64,000 nucleotides of DNA from an uncultured Bacteroidota bacterium (GTDB lineage: Bacteria; Bacteroidota; Bacteroidia; Bacteroidales; P3): assembly GCA_902784465.1 (NCBI GenBank), contig CACZUZ010000021.1, positions 1 through 64,000 on the forward strand. Reading direction: 5' to 3'. Numbering within the stretch: position 1 is the stretch's first letter; every line of letters begins with the position of its first letter. A program made the position numbers and the translations under genes. The notes below the pieces were generated by a model. It was not told the origin of the DNA. It saw nothing but the letters and a program-made list of their open reading frames with translations, and made no database searches. Shown here piece after piece: positions 7,534-16,062 of this stretch.

Positions 7534-7568
7534 CAAATTTACGGCAGCCATGCGCAACTAATTTGCAC
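7534..7568 (-). promoter_or_regulatory. WYL-type operator-promoter module, copy A
   Basis: On the minus strand a -7 box TAAATTTG (7534-7541) lies 10 bases from an inverted repeat whose plus-strand form is GCGCAA-CTAAT-TTGCAC (7552-7568; one mismatch to the palindrome). The 10-base spacing and the N5 centre are the same as in the copies at 9991, 18843 and 19969. It would control the 42-aa ORF and DUF3127 gene. Confidence 0.7.
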
Positions 7569-7579
7569 TTCGTCAAAAA

Positions 7580-8197
7580 TCACTGACGCTCAGGCATTAC
7601 GAACCCGACCTGCTTCTTCTTCACAAGGAACTGGCAGGCCACACTGTCGGCATTGGCCTGCATGCCCTGCATCGTCTCGTTTATCTTCTCAAAGGCGAAG
7701 TGGTACTCCTCAAGGAAATCTTTAGCGTTCTTCACCGAGGTCTCCACCATGCAACTGAAATGGTCGCCGTAGAACTTCACCATCGTGTGGTCGTAGTTGG
7801 CGTTGCATTCCGCCGCCAGCAACGCCCAGCCCTCCGGCAGCACGGAGTCGATGATGTTGGGGGCGAAGTCGAACATGAAGTGCACCCGCTTCATCCCGTG
7901 CGTTCCCTCCCACAGCTTGGCCTTCATCACCACGTCGCCCTGCTTCACCACTATGCCGTCATCTTTCCTCTTGCAAGAAAGTCCGGCTTTCGTGAGCACG
8001 GCCATCGCTTGGTCGGAGAAGTCATGCTTCTGTTTCATGCTTAGTGTGAGGTATGCGCCCCATACAAGTACCGCCGCCGCACCCGAGATGGCGAACCGCA
8101 CCGTCATCTCCTCCACCATACCAGCACCCAGTAGTGCGACGGTCATGATGATGGTGCAGATGACGCTCATGCGGACAAAGATGTTATTGTTTTTCAT
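7580..8197 (-). CDS. Two-TM hypothetical with YbjN-like body
   Basis: The 205-aa protein has two N-terminal membrane segments (VRMSVICTIIMTVALLGAG and FAISGAAAVLVWGAYLTL) followed by a soluble domain (DQAMAVLTKAGLSCKRKDDGIVV, then YGDHFSCMVETSVKNAKDFLEEYHFAFEKINETM). The plan matches the 207-aa product at 2335-2958 (anchor, short alpha/beta body, late helix), so the two may be diverged paralogues flanking retron 1. I chose the ATG at 8197 because the first membrane segment follows it directly; an upstream start would add 24 polar residues. It lies just downstream of the IS110 transposase gene, and the operator-promoter at 9991-10025 that may once have driven it is now on the far side of the element. 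Confidence 0.65.
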   Translation of the reverse strand: MKNNNIFVRMSVICTIIMTVALLGAGMVEEMTVRFAISGAAAVLVWGAYLTLSMKQKHDFSDQAMAVLTKAGLSCKRKDDGIVVKQGDVVMKAKLWEGTHGMKRVHFMFDFAPNIIDSVLPEGWALLAAECNANYDHTMVKFYGDHFSCMVETSVKNAKDFLEEYHFAFEKINETMQGMQANADSVACQFLVKKKQVGFVMPERQ

Positions 8198-8281
8198 ACT
8201 TGGGTTGTGTTGGTTTGTTTGCTGGTTTTCGGCTTCTATATAACAACAACTTAATCTATTGTCAATCAATTAATTCTATTT

Positions 8282-9640
8282 CTATATACATGCATCGACT
8301 TGCAATTCGAGTCGGGCTAGTTTTCGTTTTGTGTATTCTATCTTTCGTTCAAGTTGAGCCTTTCGGTTCTTGGTATAGACTTCTTCGTCATACTCCTGTT
8401 GTCTTTGTATTATCGTGAAAAAGATTGTTGCAAGCTTCTTGCCTGTAGCCACCATCGCCTGCAGGTGACCGCTGCGAGCCTTGGTGTGCCGGAAATAGTC
8501 GCCCATCGTGTTGCTAGCCTTCCAAAGAGCGTTGGCGCACTGCCGGAATATGATGCCAACAGGATTCTTGCGTTTGGGCACCTTGCTCGAAAGAATCTTG
8601 CCGCCTGATATCTTGTTGTTCGGCACCAGGTTTGCCCAGCTGAGGAATCTGTCCACAGTCTCGAATTTCGCCACGAAATCCCCTCCAAGTTCCGACGCTA
8701 GCCTCAGTACCGCATTGCGGTTAATGCCGGGTATTCGCATCACGTTCACGCCCCACATGCCAATGGCGTACCTTTCGATGTCGAAGCTTACGTCGCCCCT
8801 GTACGCTTTCTGCTTACGGCTTCGCAGCTTCTTCAGTTTGTCGTCGTCCACTTCTGCCGTGAATTTCTGCATCAATGTCTCGATTTCTTTCTCGCACTTC
8901 TTCGTCATCTCCCTGTAATAGATGTACAGTTCGTGGCTTTGCTTCATGATGAACAGGTGGTCATCATCCCATGTGGCCTGAAGGGACGCGACGATGTCCT
9001 CATGGGATGCCTTGCAGCTCTTGTCGGCCAGCGACGCTAGTTTCTCCGCGTTACGCTCGCCGGCCAGTATTGACTCTATTATGGCCTGGCCTGACTTGCC
9101 GAGTATGTCGCTGAACACGTTGTTCAGCTTCAGGTTCATCTGTTCCATCTCCTTCTGCATGTGCAGTACCTCTCGGCTGGCAGACTTTATCAAGTTGTCG
9201 CGGTGGCGCGTGAGGTTGCGCAGTCTCCGCACCATGTTCTCCGGCTGGTGACAGCTGCGCAGAAGCCCATAGCTGTGCAGCAGCATAAGCCATTCCGCAT
9301 CCGATTCGTCGGTCTTGCGTCCCGAATAGTTCTTGGCCTGGCACGGGTCCACAAGAAGCACCTCGAATCCCGCATCTTTCAGCACCCCGAACAGTGGCAG
9401 CCAGTATATGCCCGTGCTCTCCATCGCCACTGTGTCTATCCTGCATTCCTTCAGCCACGCCGCTATCGCGCGAAGATCCTTCGTGAATGTCCCGAACACG
9501 CGGTTCGGCTCCCCGCTCCTGTCGCCGGGTACGCAGACCTGCATCTCCCTGGTCGAAATATCTATGCCCGCGGCATTTGGATTTACGATTTTCAGTTCCG
9601 TGCGCTTGCACGACTTACTTTTTTTTGCTACTTTTGCCAT
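8282..9640 (-). CDS. IS110-family transposase (DEDD recombinase)
   Basis: The 452-aa product has the DEDD RuvC-like N-terminal domain (NAAGIDISTREMQVCV, VAMESTGIYWLPL, DPCQAKNYSGRKTDESDAEWL) and the C-terminal Transposase_20 domain (MRIPGINRNAVLRLASELG, then SGGKILSSKVPKRKNPVG with the candidate serine). IS110 enzymes move the element by RNA-guided recombination using a bridge RNA. I chose the ATG at 9640 (MAKVAKKSKSCKR) because the family core follows it; the upstream in-frame ATG would add 43 residues of leader that read as non-coding. The frame and motifs look intact. Confidence 0.93.
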   Translation of the reverse strand: MAKVAKKSKSCKRTELKIVNPNAAGIDISTREMQVCVPGDRSGEPNRVFGTFTKDLRAIAAWLKECRIDTVAMESTGIYWLPLFGVLKDAGFEVLLVDPCQAKNYSGRKTDESDAEWLMLLHSYGLLRSCHQPENMVRRLRNLTRHRDNLIKSASREVLHMQKEMEQMNLKLNNVFSDILGKSGQAIIESILAGERNAEKLASLADKSCKASHEDIVASLQATWDDDHLFIMKQSHELYIYYREMTKKCEKEIETLMQKFTAEVDDDKLKKLRSRKQKAYRGDVSFDIERYAIGMWGVNVMRIPGINRNAVLRLASELGGDFVAKFETVDRFLSWANLVPNNKISGGKILSSKVPKRKNPVGIIFRQCANALWKASNTMGDYFRHTKARSGHLQAMVATGKKLATIFFTIIQRQQEYDEEVYTKNRKAQLERKIEYTKRKLARLELQVDACI

Positions 9641-9845
9641 CGCATTGTGGTTAACTTGTAAAACATCAATAAACTGATTGTCTGGAGCTAAGCCGACATC
9701 ACGAACGGAAAAGTAATCTTCTATAAGGCCTCTTTCGGCCACTCGTTTGTCTACTGATGCCGGTACCAAACTGCAAATAAGGCTCGTCGGCCTATTTGTA
9801 AAACAGGTTTACTTCTTAGCCAAGAACAATTCCTTTGCAAAGTTA
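9641..9845 (-). ncRNA. Putative IS110 bridge-RNA region
   Basis: The roughly 200 bases 5' of the transposase, bounded upstream by a -7-like box TAACTTTG (9838-9845), contain several short inverted repeats (for example GGCC-N6-GGCC around 9737-9750). IS110-group elements encode the bridge RNA in this 5' non-coding end. The guide loops cannot be assigned without knowing the ends of the element and its target. Confidence 0.35.
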
Positions 9846-9990
9846 ACCACTTTTTTTATTTTGGCACACTTCATTCGTCAAACGATTTCTTTTTCACGCA
9901 ATTTCAAAGACCTCTTTTGTATGTCTTTCCACCCCGAATGGCTTCGTTGTTATTCCTTTAATTTGTTTTCGCGGGGCGTAAAGGATGCTG

Positions 9991-10025
9991 CAAAAATACA
10001 GTTCCCTTGCGCAGTCTTTTTGCGC
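9991..10025 (-). promoter_or_regulatory. WYL-type operator-promoter module, copy B
   Basis: A minus-strand -7 box TATTTTTG (9991-9998), 10 bases, then GCGCAG-TCTTT-TTGCGC (10009-10025, plus-strand form; one mismatch). The N5 centre TCTTT is identical to the copy before the WYL gene. The first gene downstream on this strand is now the IS110 transposase. The module is about 100 bases upstream of the plus-strand ATPase gene but points away from it. Confidence 0.7.
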
Positions 10026-10100
10026 CCTTGGATATTTGTATCTCAAACTACAAAATTTGTGGCTATTTTTACATTTCAAAATGTAATAATTCACTTATTT

Positions 10101-10131
10101 TTTGCATTTTCAAACATAAATCGTATCTTTG
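10101..10131 (+). promoter_or_regulatory. Bacteroidetes-type promoter for the 10158 ATPase gene
   Basis: TTTG (10101-10104), a 19-base spacer and TATCTTTG (10124-10131) match the Bacteroidetes primary sigma consensus. The ATG of the ATPase gene is 26 bases further on. Confidence 0.8.
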
Positions 10132-10157
10132 CAATAAAATAATAACATTGTTGTATT

Positions 10158-11363
10158 ATGGATACGTCTGAATTACAGCCACTTTTCGACAATTATCATC
10201 GTAAGATTTCCAAAATAGATTTGCGATTCAAGCGCTACCTCTATTATCAAATCAACTGGGACAGCCGACTCATCGGCATCAAAGGTCCTCGCGGCGTGGG
10301 CAAGACCACCATGCTCTTGCAACATATCCTGGAGAACTATGCCGACATCGACCAGACGCTATATGCATCGCTTGACGACCTCTGGTTTGCATCGCACTCT
10401 TTGATGGATCTTGTGGATTGGGCTTGGCAGCATGGGGTTATGCGGCTGTATCTCGACGAGGTGCATCGCTACGACCAGTGGGCAGCAACGCTGAAAAACA
10501 TCTACGACAGCTACCCCGACATGAGCATCATATATACCAGCAGCTCGCTGCTGATTATGGACAATGCCAAAGTGGATCTCTCGCGTCGCCAAACCGTTTA
10601 CACACTTCATGGCATGTCCTTTCGCGAATACCTCATGCTGGAAGGAGTCATCTCCCTCGATGCCATTCCGCTCGAGGAGTTGCTTCAGACACATGTGCGG
10701 CACGCCATGCAGATAACCAAAGCTATTAAGGTCGCTCCGCTGTTTGAGGAGTACCTGCGCCATGGATATTATCCATTCTATCGCGAATCCATCGAGGACT
10801 TCCCCATGCGCCTTCGCGAGACGATATCGGTGGTGATTGATTCCGACTTACCTGCTGTCGAAAATGTGTCGTTTGAAACCCTTCTGAAAGTCAAACGGCT
10901 TCTGATGATCATAAGTGAGCGAGTGCCATTCGAACCCAATATGTCGGAACTGTGGAAACAGCTGGCCACCAACAACGAGTTGGGATTGCGTATGCTTTAT
11001 GTCCTCGACAAAGCTCAACTATTAGGGCTGTTCACCGCCAATGCCAAGAGCTACAAGAATCTTGTAAAACCAGACAAAGTCTTTCTTGGCAATCCGAACC
11101 TCATGCATGTGCTCTGTCCCAATGTAGAAAAAGGCAATGAACGGGAAACCTTTTTCTTTAGCCAGTTGATGGTGACCAGCAATGTAAAATACCCCCGACG
11201 GGGCGATTTCATTGTTGATGACAAATATTTGTTTGAGGTGGGCGGCAAGGGCAAGACCTTCGACCAGATTTCCGATGAGCCCGACAGCTTCCTGGCCCTC
11301 GATGATGTTGAAGTAGGTCACGGCAACCGTATACCATTATGGATGTTTGGATTGCTGTTCTGA
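10158..11363 (+). CDS. AAA_14 / DUF4143 ATPase, copy 1
   Basis: The 401-aa protein has an N-terminal AAA_14 ATPase domain: Walker A GPRGVGKTT (residues 43-51), Walker B LYLDEVHRY (around 94-102) and sensor-like IYTSSSLL. A C-terminal DUF4143-type nuclease-like domain follows (DKVFLGNPNLMHVL, RRGDFIVDDKYLFEVGGKGKT). These proteins are very common in Bacteroidetes, often in variable regions, and their biological role is not established. A relative of the same length and plan is encoded at 20034-21245 on the other strand, so the retron 2 operon and WYL gene are bracketed by two such ATPases. It has its own strong promoter and converges with the 57-aa gene. Confidence 0.9.
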   Translation: MDTSELQPLFDNYHRKISKIDLRFKRYLYYQINWDSRLIGIKGPRGVGKTTMLLQHILENYADIDQTLYASLDDLWFASHSLMDLVDWAWQHGVMRLYLDEVHRYDQWAATLKNIYDSYPDMSIIYTSSSLLIMDNAKVDLSRRQTVYTLHGMSFREYLMLEGVISLDAIPLEELLQTHVRHAMQITKAIKVAPLFEEYLRHGYYPFYRESIEDFPMRLRETISVVIDSDLPAVENVSFETLLKVKRLLMIISERVPFEPNMSELWKQLATNNELGLRMLYVLDKAQLLGLFTANAKSYKNLVKPDKVFLGNPNLMHVLCPNVEKGNERETFFFSQLMVTSNVKYPRRGDFIVDDKYLFEVGGKGKTFDQISDEPDSFLALDDVEVGHGNRIPLWMFGLLF

Positions 11364-11557
11364 CGACAGCACGCTATACATCGTCCTCTTTGAATCTTGT
11401 TTTTTGTTCGTTATTGCATCTTAAATCGGTGCAAAAATAGCAATATTTTTTCAATTATCGGATCAAATCATAAAAAAAACAGATAAATCCCACTCTTTTT
11501 TGAGCCGATTCGCATCAACCATTCGTAATTCTTATTCTATTTTTTCAGTTTTCACAT

Positions 11558-11731
11558 TCATCCCAAATCTTCCCGATGCTTCCTCTTCCTGCTATACACC
11601 TTCTTGCTTTTCTTTATTTTAGTACGAGCGTGAAAGCCATCGCCATGCAACAGCCGTTCTATCTCGCGGTTCGCCCTGCGGGCAGCAAGGAGTTCCAAAG
11701 ACGCTTTCTTATTTCTTTTATTAACCTTCAT
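11558..11731 (-). CDS. 57-aa basic small protein ending the retron 2 operon
   Basis: A 57-residue, Lys/Arg-rich protein (MKVNKRNKKASLELLAARRANREIE, then RTKIKKSKKVYSRKRKHREDLG). I chose the internal ATG at 11731 because it lies only 7 bases after the stop of the 319-aa gene; the longer reading overlaps that gene by 70 bases. Very similar small basic proteins with a KSKKVYxRKxKH tail are widespread in Bacteroidetes. The tail is loosely like that of the ribosome-rescue factor ArfA, but I would not assign that function. It might be a host gene that the island abuts. Confidence 0.6.
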   Translation of the reverse strand: MKVNKRNKKASLELLAARRANREIERLLHGDGFHARTKIKKSKKVYSRKRKHREDLG

Positions 11732-11738
11732 GAGATAT

Positions 11739-12698
11739 TTACAATTGGAAATAAGCTGCATCTCCAGAACCGGCAAAACGCGCACAATTCCAACATGGAC
11801 GTAAACCAAGTTTTTGGAGTGTTTCCTCGTTAAACTTCAATTCAGGGCAATACTGAATATGATATAAGTGTTTCAACTGTGCAATAATACTGTTTCTTTT
11901 TATTAAATGTATTCCACGCAGGATACGTTTTACATCTTCTTGAGAATACGGCGCAATATCTCCGTAAATATCTTCTTTTTTATTTCCAAGACATGATTGA
12001 CGAAATAGCCATTTCTTTTCATGCCATATTTTTTTGCGCTCTTCATCCACCCACAAACTTTTAAAACCATCTGTAATGTCTTTTTTTATGTAAACTACAT
12101 CATCATTCAATAAATTGTGAACACCACTATTCTTTGCGCCTATTTCATCTCTGTCAAACACATCCGTATCTGGTATTTTGAATTTCGCCGATATTCTCCC
12201 AGCAAACTGGGATTTATGATTTTCGTCATCTATCCATTCTCCTCCATATTTGGTATTAAATTCATTGATTAGCGTTCTGAAATATACTCTGTATTCATTA
12301 ACTTTTATCTTTAACTCCTCTTCGCCTGAATAGCGTTCTATATAAACCTCTGGTATTTTAATGGGTGTCAAATCATAATCTGCATGTATTTTCTCACAAT
12401 CTTTATCAAGATGGTAACAAGGATTCTTTTCTGGTGCAACATATCGATAACTATCCGCAACTTGAATCTCTTTAAAAACGGTAATGTTCAACAAATTTGA
12501 GTCCTTGCATATTGCCTTGAATGTAAGAAGGTCCCTGATTTCGACATCACTAAATATCACAGGATTATCAAGCCCAATTTCTCCACCATTCGACAATTCC
12601 CATATTAGAGTATCCTTGAATTGGAAGTCTTTTGGCAGTTCGACCTTTGATGTTATCTGCTTGAAGGTTGCTTCTGTGATATAATACTTGTCGTTCAT
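11739..12698 (-). CDS. Unrecognised 319-aa Cys/His protein of the retron 2 operon
   Basis: I do not recognise this family. The sequence shows a possible metal site in the middle (NPCYHLDKDCEKI, residues about 111-123) and another near the C-terminus (LGLRPCWNCARF, about 298-309), joined by a charged helical region (IERYSGEEELKIKVNEYRVYFRTLINEF). There is no signal peptide or membrane segment, so it should be cytosolic. It is AT-rich like the upstream operon genes. A 173-base gap separates it from the GHKL-ATPase gene; no terminator is evident there, so co-transcription is likely. Confidence 0.7.
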   Translation of the reverse strand: MNDKYYITEATFKQITSKVELPKDFQFKDTLIWELSNGGEIGLDNPVIFSDVEIRDLLTFKAICKDSNLLNITVFKEIQVADSYRYVAPEKNPCYHLDKDCEKIHADYDLTPIKIPEVYIERYSGEEELKIKVNEYRVYFRTLINEFNTKYGGEWIDDENHKSQFAGRISAKFKIPDTDVFDRDEIGAKNSGVHNLLNDDVVYIKKDITDGFKSLWVDEERKKIWHEKKWLFRQSCLGNKKEDIYGDIAPYSQEDVKRILRGIHLIKRNSIIAQLKHLYHIQYCPELKFNEETLQKLGLRPCWNCARFAGSGDAAYFQL

Positions 12699-12871
12699 GA
12701 CGATTTAATTCTTATTGAAATAATACCATCCTTCATTCCGTTTCCGCTATAAACTATCTTGTTTTGACACAAACACAAAACTTGCTGGCGCTCAGCATGT
12801 CATGATTAATAATTATCTATATAATCCTTGTGCTACAAGACTGTGTTACTAAATATGAAAGATAAAGATTC

Positions 12872-15667
12872 TTATATAACAATAGACCTTACCTTCTGCT
12901 CTATCTTTTTCAAGAGTTCATCGAGAGTGGTACCTTTCTCAAAAAACTTTGCAGACATATTGCTTCTATAATCCGATATTTTAATCTGATCTGCATCCGG
13001 TTGCTTATCGGCCTCAAGGATTGTTCGAACCATCGGGTTAAGCTCCTCTCCAATATCCATCTTGACTCGCGTATTAGATAGTATTATTTCCGCGGAAATA
13101 TTTTCTAAATCTTCATTTCTGTAATTTCTTAGATCAACACAGCAGAGTGCGTATTCATTCGAATGAAGAACGGCTTTCCTTACTTGCCTCGTACTCATGT
13201 GTGCTGGTTCTGAGAAATCCCATTTACTTTTTACCTCCACATAAAAAACATCTTCCCACATGTCGCCTTTTTTAACCCGTATAATAATGTCTTGTCCATC
13301 CTGAACATCATCTGCGGCCATATTTTCCGGATTGTCGACTTTGACAAAATCTGAGCCAATATTTGAGCGAAGCACTTCTTCAATATGCTTGCCAATTGCA
13401 TGCAAATGATTAAAACGAGCCAGATTATCACGCTCAGCTTGCAGTTGGCGTTCCATTTTGTTCAACATTTCGTTAATGTTCCCTTCCTTTGCTATTTCGG
13501 CCAGCCTACCGAGAGTGCTATCCTCTATATCCATTAATGCAAACAAACTTTCCTGTGCATGGCCACTCTTCATGTTGAATGTATAATTGGCCTTTCTGTC
13601 GTCTATCAGAGGAAACCATTCTGCCCATTGAGCCGATTGCCCGATTTTAATTATAATTGAGCGAACGGTTTTTTCATATTTTTTTTCGCCACCATCTTGT
13701 TTCATATCTGCGACAAGACGCTCTTCAATTTCCTTTGCAATATTTTGGGGTGTGTTTTCCACAAATGAATCAATGTCTTCAAATCCATAATCCACCCAGG
13801 TCTTATGCAAGTCTTTATTGAATATTTCTTGATATATCTCAGCCATATCCTCCGGCACACCTGAATTTTTTTGTAGGTCTTTCTTTAGACATAGCTCATT
13901 GCATTGGTTGGGTATTACTGCATAATCATCCAGTCTCTTGCTATGTCCTGCATTAGTAGAAGGGCTATACTGTGTCAAAAAAGACCTCAACCAAGACTTG
14001 TTTGAGACTACCCACAATGAATCTTTCTGACTTATCTGATATAACGTATAATCCAACAATAGACCAAATGCAGACCCATAGAATTCCTCTTCATTCTCCT
14101 CTCTGAAACGACCTGTGTGCTGGGGCTCAAATTGTTTGTCGTAAAACTGTGCAATAAGCGGTATTAATCTACCTCTGGCATTTGAAAAATCAGATAAGTG
14201 TGTTGCGGAACAGAAACGAATGAGGTCGGATAACTGTTCGTCCTTTAATGCCGTCTTTTCTTTGTTGTCTAAAGCTGATTTCCGCCAAGAGGCCATTGTT
14301 GCGGTAATAGCCCGTTCCAAATCGCCAACAGTATATGTATTAACTTCACAGACATCCAGGAACGCAGGATCGTATATCTTCTTTGCATCCTCTCCCATAA
14401 CTGGTTGTACCAACTCATATATCTCTTTGGTCATGAAATTCGCATGATACAAATCCTTCTTTTTATGCAGTTCCCCATTACGATTGGGGAGCAGAGGATG
14501 AGTCTCCATTACTTTCTCATTACCACCATCTTTTAACAACATTAAGAAAGTATATAGATCGACTCCTTGGCTATTAATTGAACTGCACACATCTTCAATA
14601 GTTATAAAAAACTCCTCATCTTTACCACAATCCCAACCAGATACAACTTCTGACCATGCAATCAATTCCGTATTAGGCATCAGGTAAGAATTGCCGTCAG
14701 ATTGTTTTGGATAAAGGGCATATTTTGCAAGTATTGACTCGTAATTTTTTTGTTGTGTTACATTCAAATTTGTATAGAAATCCGGATGTAATAATTTAAC
14801 CCGTTTGTCTGACACACTAAAGAATTCGTTTCCAACTGGCAATATCTTCCAATTCGGTATGGATTCGTTCCACATTTTCTGCATCTCCTTGTAAAAATTA
14901 AGAGTTTCTTCGTCTTCGCTCAACTTGGGGAATGATACCACACAGGACTGCCGTGGTAAAGTCTTTGCATTTTCTTCGTGAGAATAGTAGTCGAATAATA
15001 ATCGCATCATCTCTTTTAATACAAGGCTGTTTTCCCCTCCCTTTTCTCTCTTTGTTACTGTTGAACCTGGAAGCATGATACCATTACGTTTCTCCACCGG
15101 ATTGAATCGTTTTGAGTGAAAAATGAAGTTTACACCGAACGACTCTGTTCCCAATAGTGGGAACCAGAGGAACAAACTTGGAATGTTTTCAACATCACCG
15201 CAAGAGATCGGATACGGGGGAATGATAATGACATCACCTTTGTCCGACTGCAAACTCTTGCATAAATATTCGGCAGGTTTATTATTGGCATTATTATTGT
15301 ACAAAGATATTTGTTCAACAATTTCCGACCACTCATTGTTGTACGAGGTAATGGTCTTGCCCCCAATGGCTCGCCTTAATGTATAATGCTCTTGGGTGTT
15401 ATGATTATATATTTCTATCTCTTGAATACGGGAATTGATTACTAAGACAAAAGGCATTAAACGAATTGCGCATTGCAAATGTTTCGAAACATCTTCAACC
15501 TGTTCTTGTGTCAATTCGTATCGAAACGAAGTAGTGTCGTCTTGGATTGAGGGATATTTATCTCGCTTCCAGAATTCCTTCACCTCATTTAGTTGTTTAC
15601 CCATGATAGCAGGTCCTTGTTCCGTATCCACCATGGTTCTATCAAGCTCAAAGTCTTTTATTTGCAC
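12872..15667 (-). CDS. GHKL-ATPase protein, C-terminal part with DUF3883 domain
   Basis: The 931-aa frame (GTG start) is the main part of a large protein whose GHKL ATP-binding domain is encoded in the preceding frame at 15658-16032. Restoring one base near 15672 (AATAAATTG with one more A) would join them into one protein of about 1,050 aa. The body has long helical regions without familiar motifs. The last 150 residues carry a DUF3883/NO VEIN C-terminal domain (DIIIRVKKGDMWEDVFYVEVKSKWDF, then LHSNEYALCCVDLRN), a predicted PD-(D/E)XK-like fold. GHKL-plus-DUF3883 proteins are large cytosolic ATPases often found near anti-phage genes. Here the gene lies third in the retron 2 operon and is a good candidate effector; that is inference. 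Confidence 0.8.
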   Translation of the reverse strand: MQIKDFELDRTMVDTEQGPAIMGKQLNEVKEFWKRDKYPSIQDDTTSFRYELTQEQVEDVSKHLQCAIRLMPFVLVINSRIQEIEIYNHNTQEHYTLRRAIGGKTITSYNNEWSEIVEQISLYNNNANNKPAEYLCKSLQSDKGDVIIIPPYPISCGDVENIPSLFLWFPLLGTESFGVNFIFHSKRFNPVEKRNGIMLPGSTVTKREKGGENSLVLKEMMRLLFDYYSHEENAKTLPRQSCVVSFPKLSEDEETLNFYKEMQKMWNESIPNWKILPVGNEFFSVSDKRVKLLHPDFYTNLNVTQQKNYESILAKYALYPKQSDGNSYLMPNTELIAWSEVVSGWDCGKDEEFFITIEDVCSSINSQGVDLYTFLMLLKDGGNEKVMETHPLLPNRNGELHKKKDLYHANFMTKEIYELVQPVMGEDAKKIYDPAFLDVCEVNTYTVGDLERAITATMASWRKSALDNKEKTALKDEQLSDLIRFCSATHLSDFSNARGRLIPLIAQFYDKQFEPQHTGRFREENEEEFYGSAFGLLLDYTLYQISQKDSLWVVSNKSWLRSFLTQYSPSTNAGHSKRLDDYAVIPNQCNELCLKKDLQKNSGVPEDMAEIYQEIFNKDLHKTWVDYGFEDIDSFVENTPQNIAKEIEERLVADMKQDGGEKKYEKTVRSIIIKIGQSAQWAEWFPLIDDRKANYTFNMKSGHAQESLFALMDIEDSTLGRLAEIAKEGNINEMLNKMERQLQAERDNLARFNHLHAIGKHIEEVLRSNIGSDFVKVDNPENMAADDVQDGQDIIIRVKKGDMWEDVFYVEVKSKWDFSEPAHMSTRQVRKAVLHSNEYALCCVDLRNYRNEDLENISAEIILSNTRVKMDIGEELNPMVRTILEADKQPDADQIKISDYRSNMSAKFFEKGTTLDELLKKIEQKVRSIVI

Positions 15668-16032
15668 ATATCCTTCAATTTATTAAAGACATGCGTGGTC
15701 ATAAATCCCGTACCATATTGACCAACTTGCTCTGCCCGATGTCTATCCTTAGAGCTATCTTGCTTTACAAGTGCATGAAATGAAGTGTAGTCAAATGGTG
15801 TTCCGTGGTGTGAGAAGATAATATTGTGTTCTGTTAGCTCTACTTTTATACGAGCCGCATCACTCATATCCCTAGCATTTTGAATCAATTCCCATACTGC
15901 ACGTTCTGAACTTTTTTCGTCATGGTCTTCCAACCCTTGTCGAATCTTATTGCAATAGCCCTCATATTCAAGGCGTTCTTCCTCTGACCTCTGCCATTTT
16001 TCAACTTCTGTCAACTGTTCGGTATTATCCAT
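15658..16032 (-). CDS. GHKL-ATPase protein, N-terminal ATP-binding part
   Basis: The 124-aa frame carries the ATP-binding motifs of a GHKL (Hsp90/histidine kinase-like) domain: N box WELIQNARD (residues about 47-55), the G1-like FSHHGTPFDYTS and the G2 box QVGQYGTGFMTTH. It stops 10 bases into the next frame, where the homologous sequence continues. So this is almost certainly the 5' end of the gene at 12872-15667, separated by a one-base deletion in an A-rich run. If the split is real, the fragment would bind nucleotide poorly, because the lid and the rest of the fold are missing. The GHKL gene begins 30 bases after the 308-aa gene. Confidence 0.8.
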   Translation of the reverse strand: MDNTEQLTEVEKWQRSEEERLEYEGYCNKIRQGLEDHDEKSSERAVWELIQNARDMSDAARIKVELTEHNIIFSHHGTPFDYTSFHALVKQDSSKDRHRAEQVGQYGTGFMTTHVFNKLKDMCK

Positions 16033-16062
16033 AGTTTTTTTCTTGTTTTTGTATTATTGTTT

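Larger units (their letters stand above)
8270..9850 (-). mobile_element. IS110-family insertion sequence (approximate ends)
   Basis: One IS110-type transposase gene with about 200 bases of structured non-coding sequence on its 5' side makes up this element. IS110 elements usually lack clear terminal inverted repeats, so the ends cannot be fixed by reading; I place them near the transposase stop and near the putative -7 box TAACTTTG at 9838-9845. It separates the operator-promoter at 9991-10025 from the next minus-strand gene. Confidence 0.6.
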
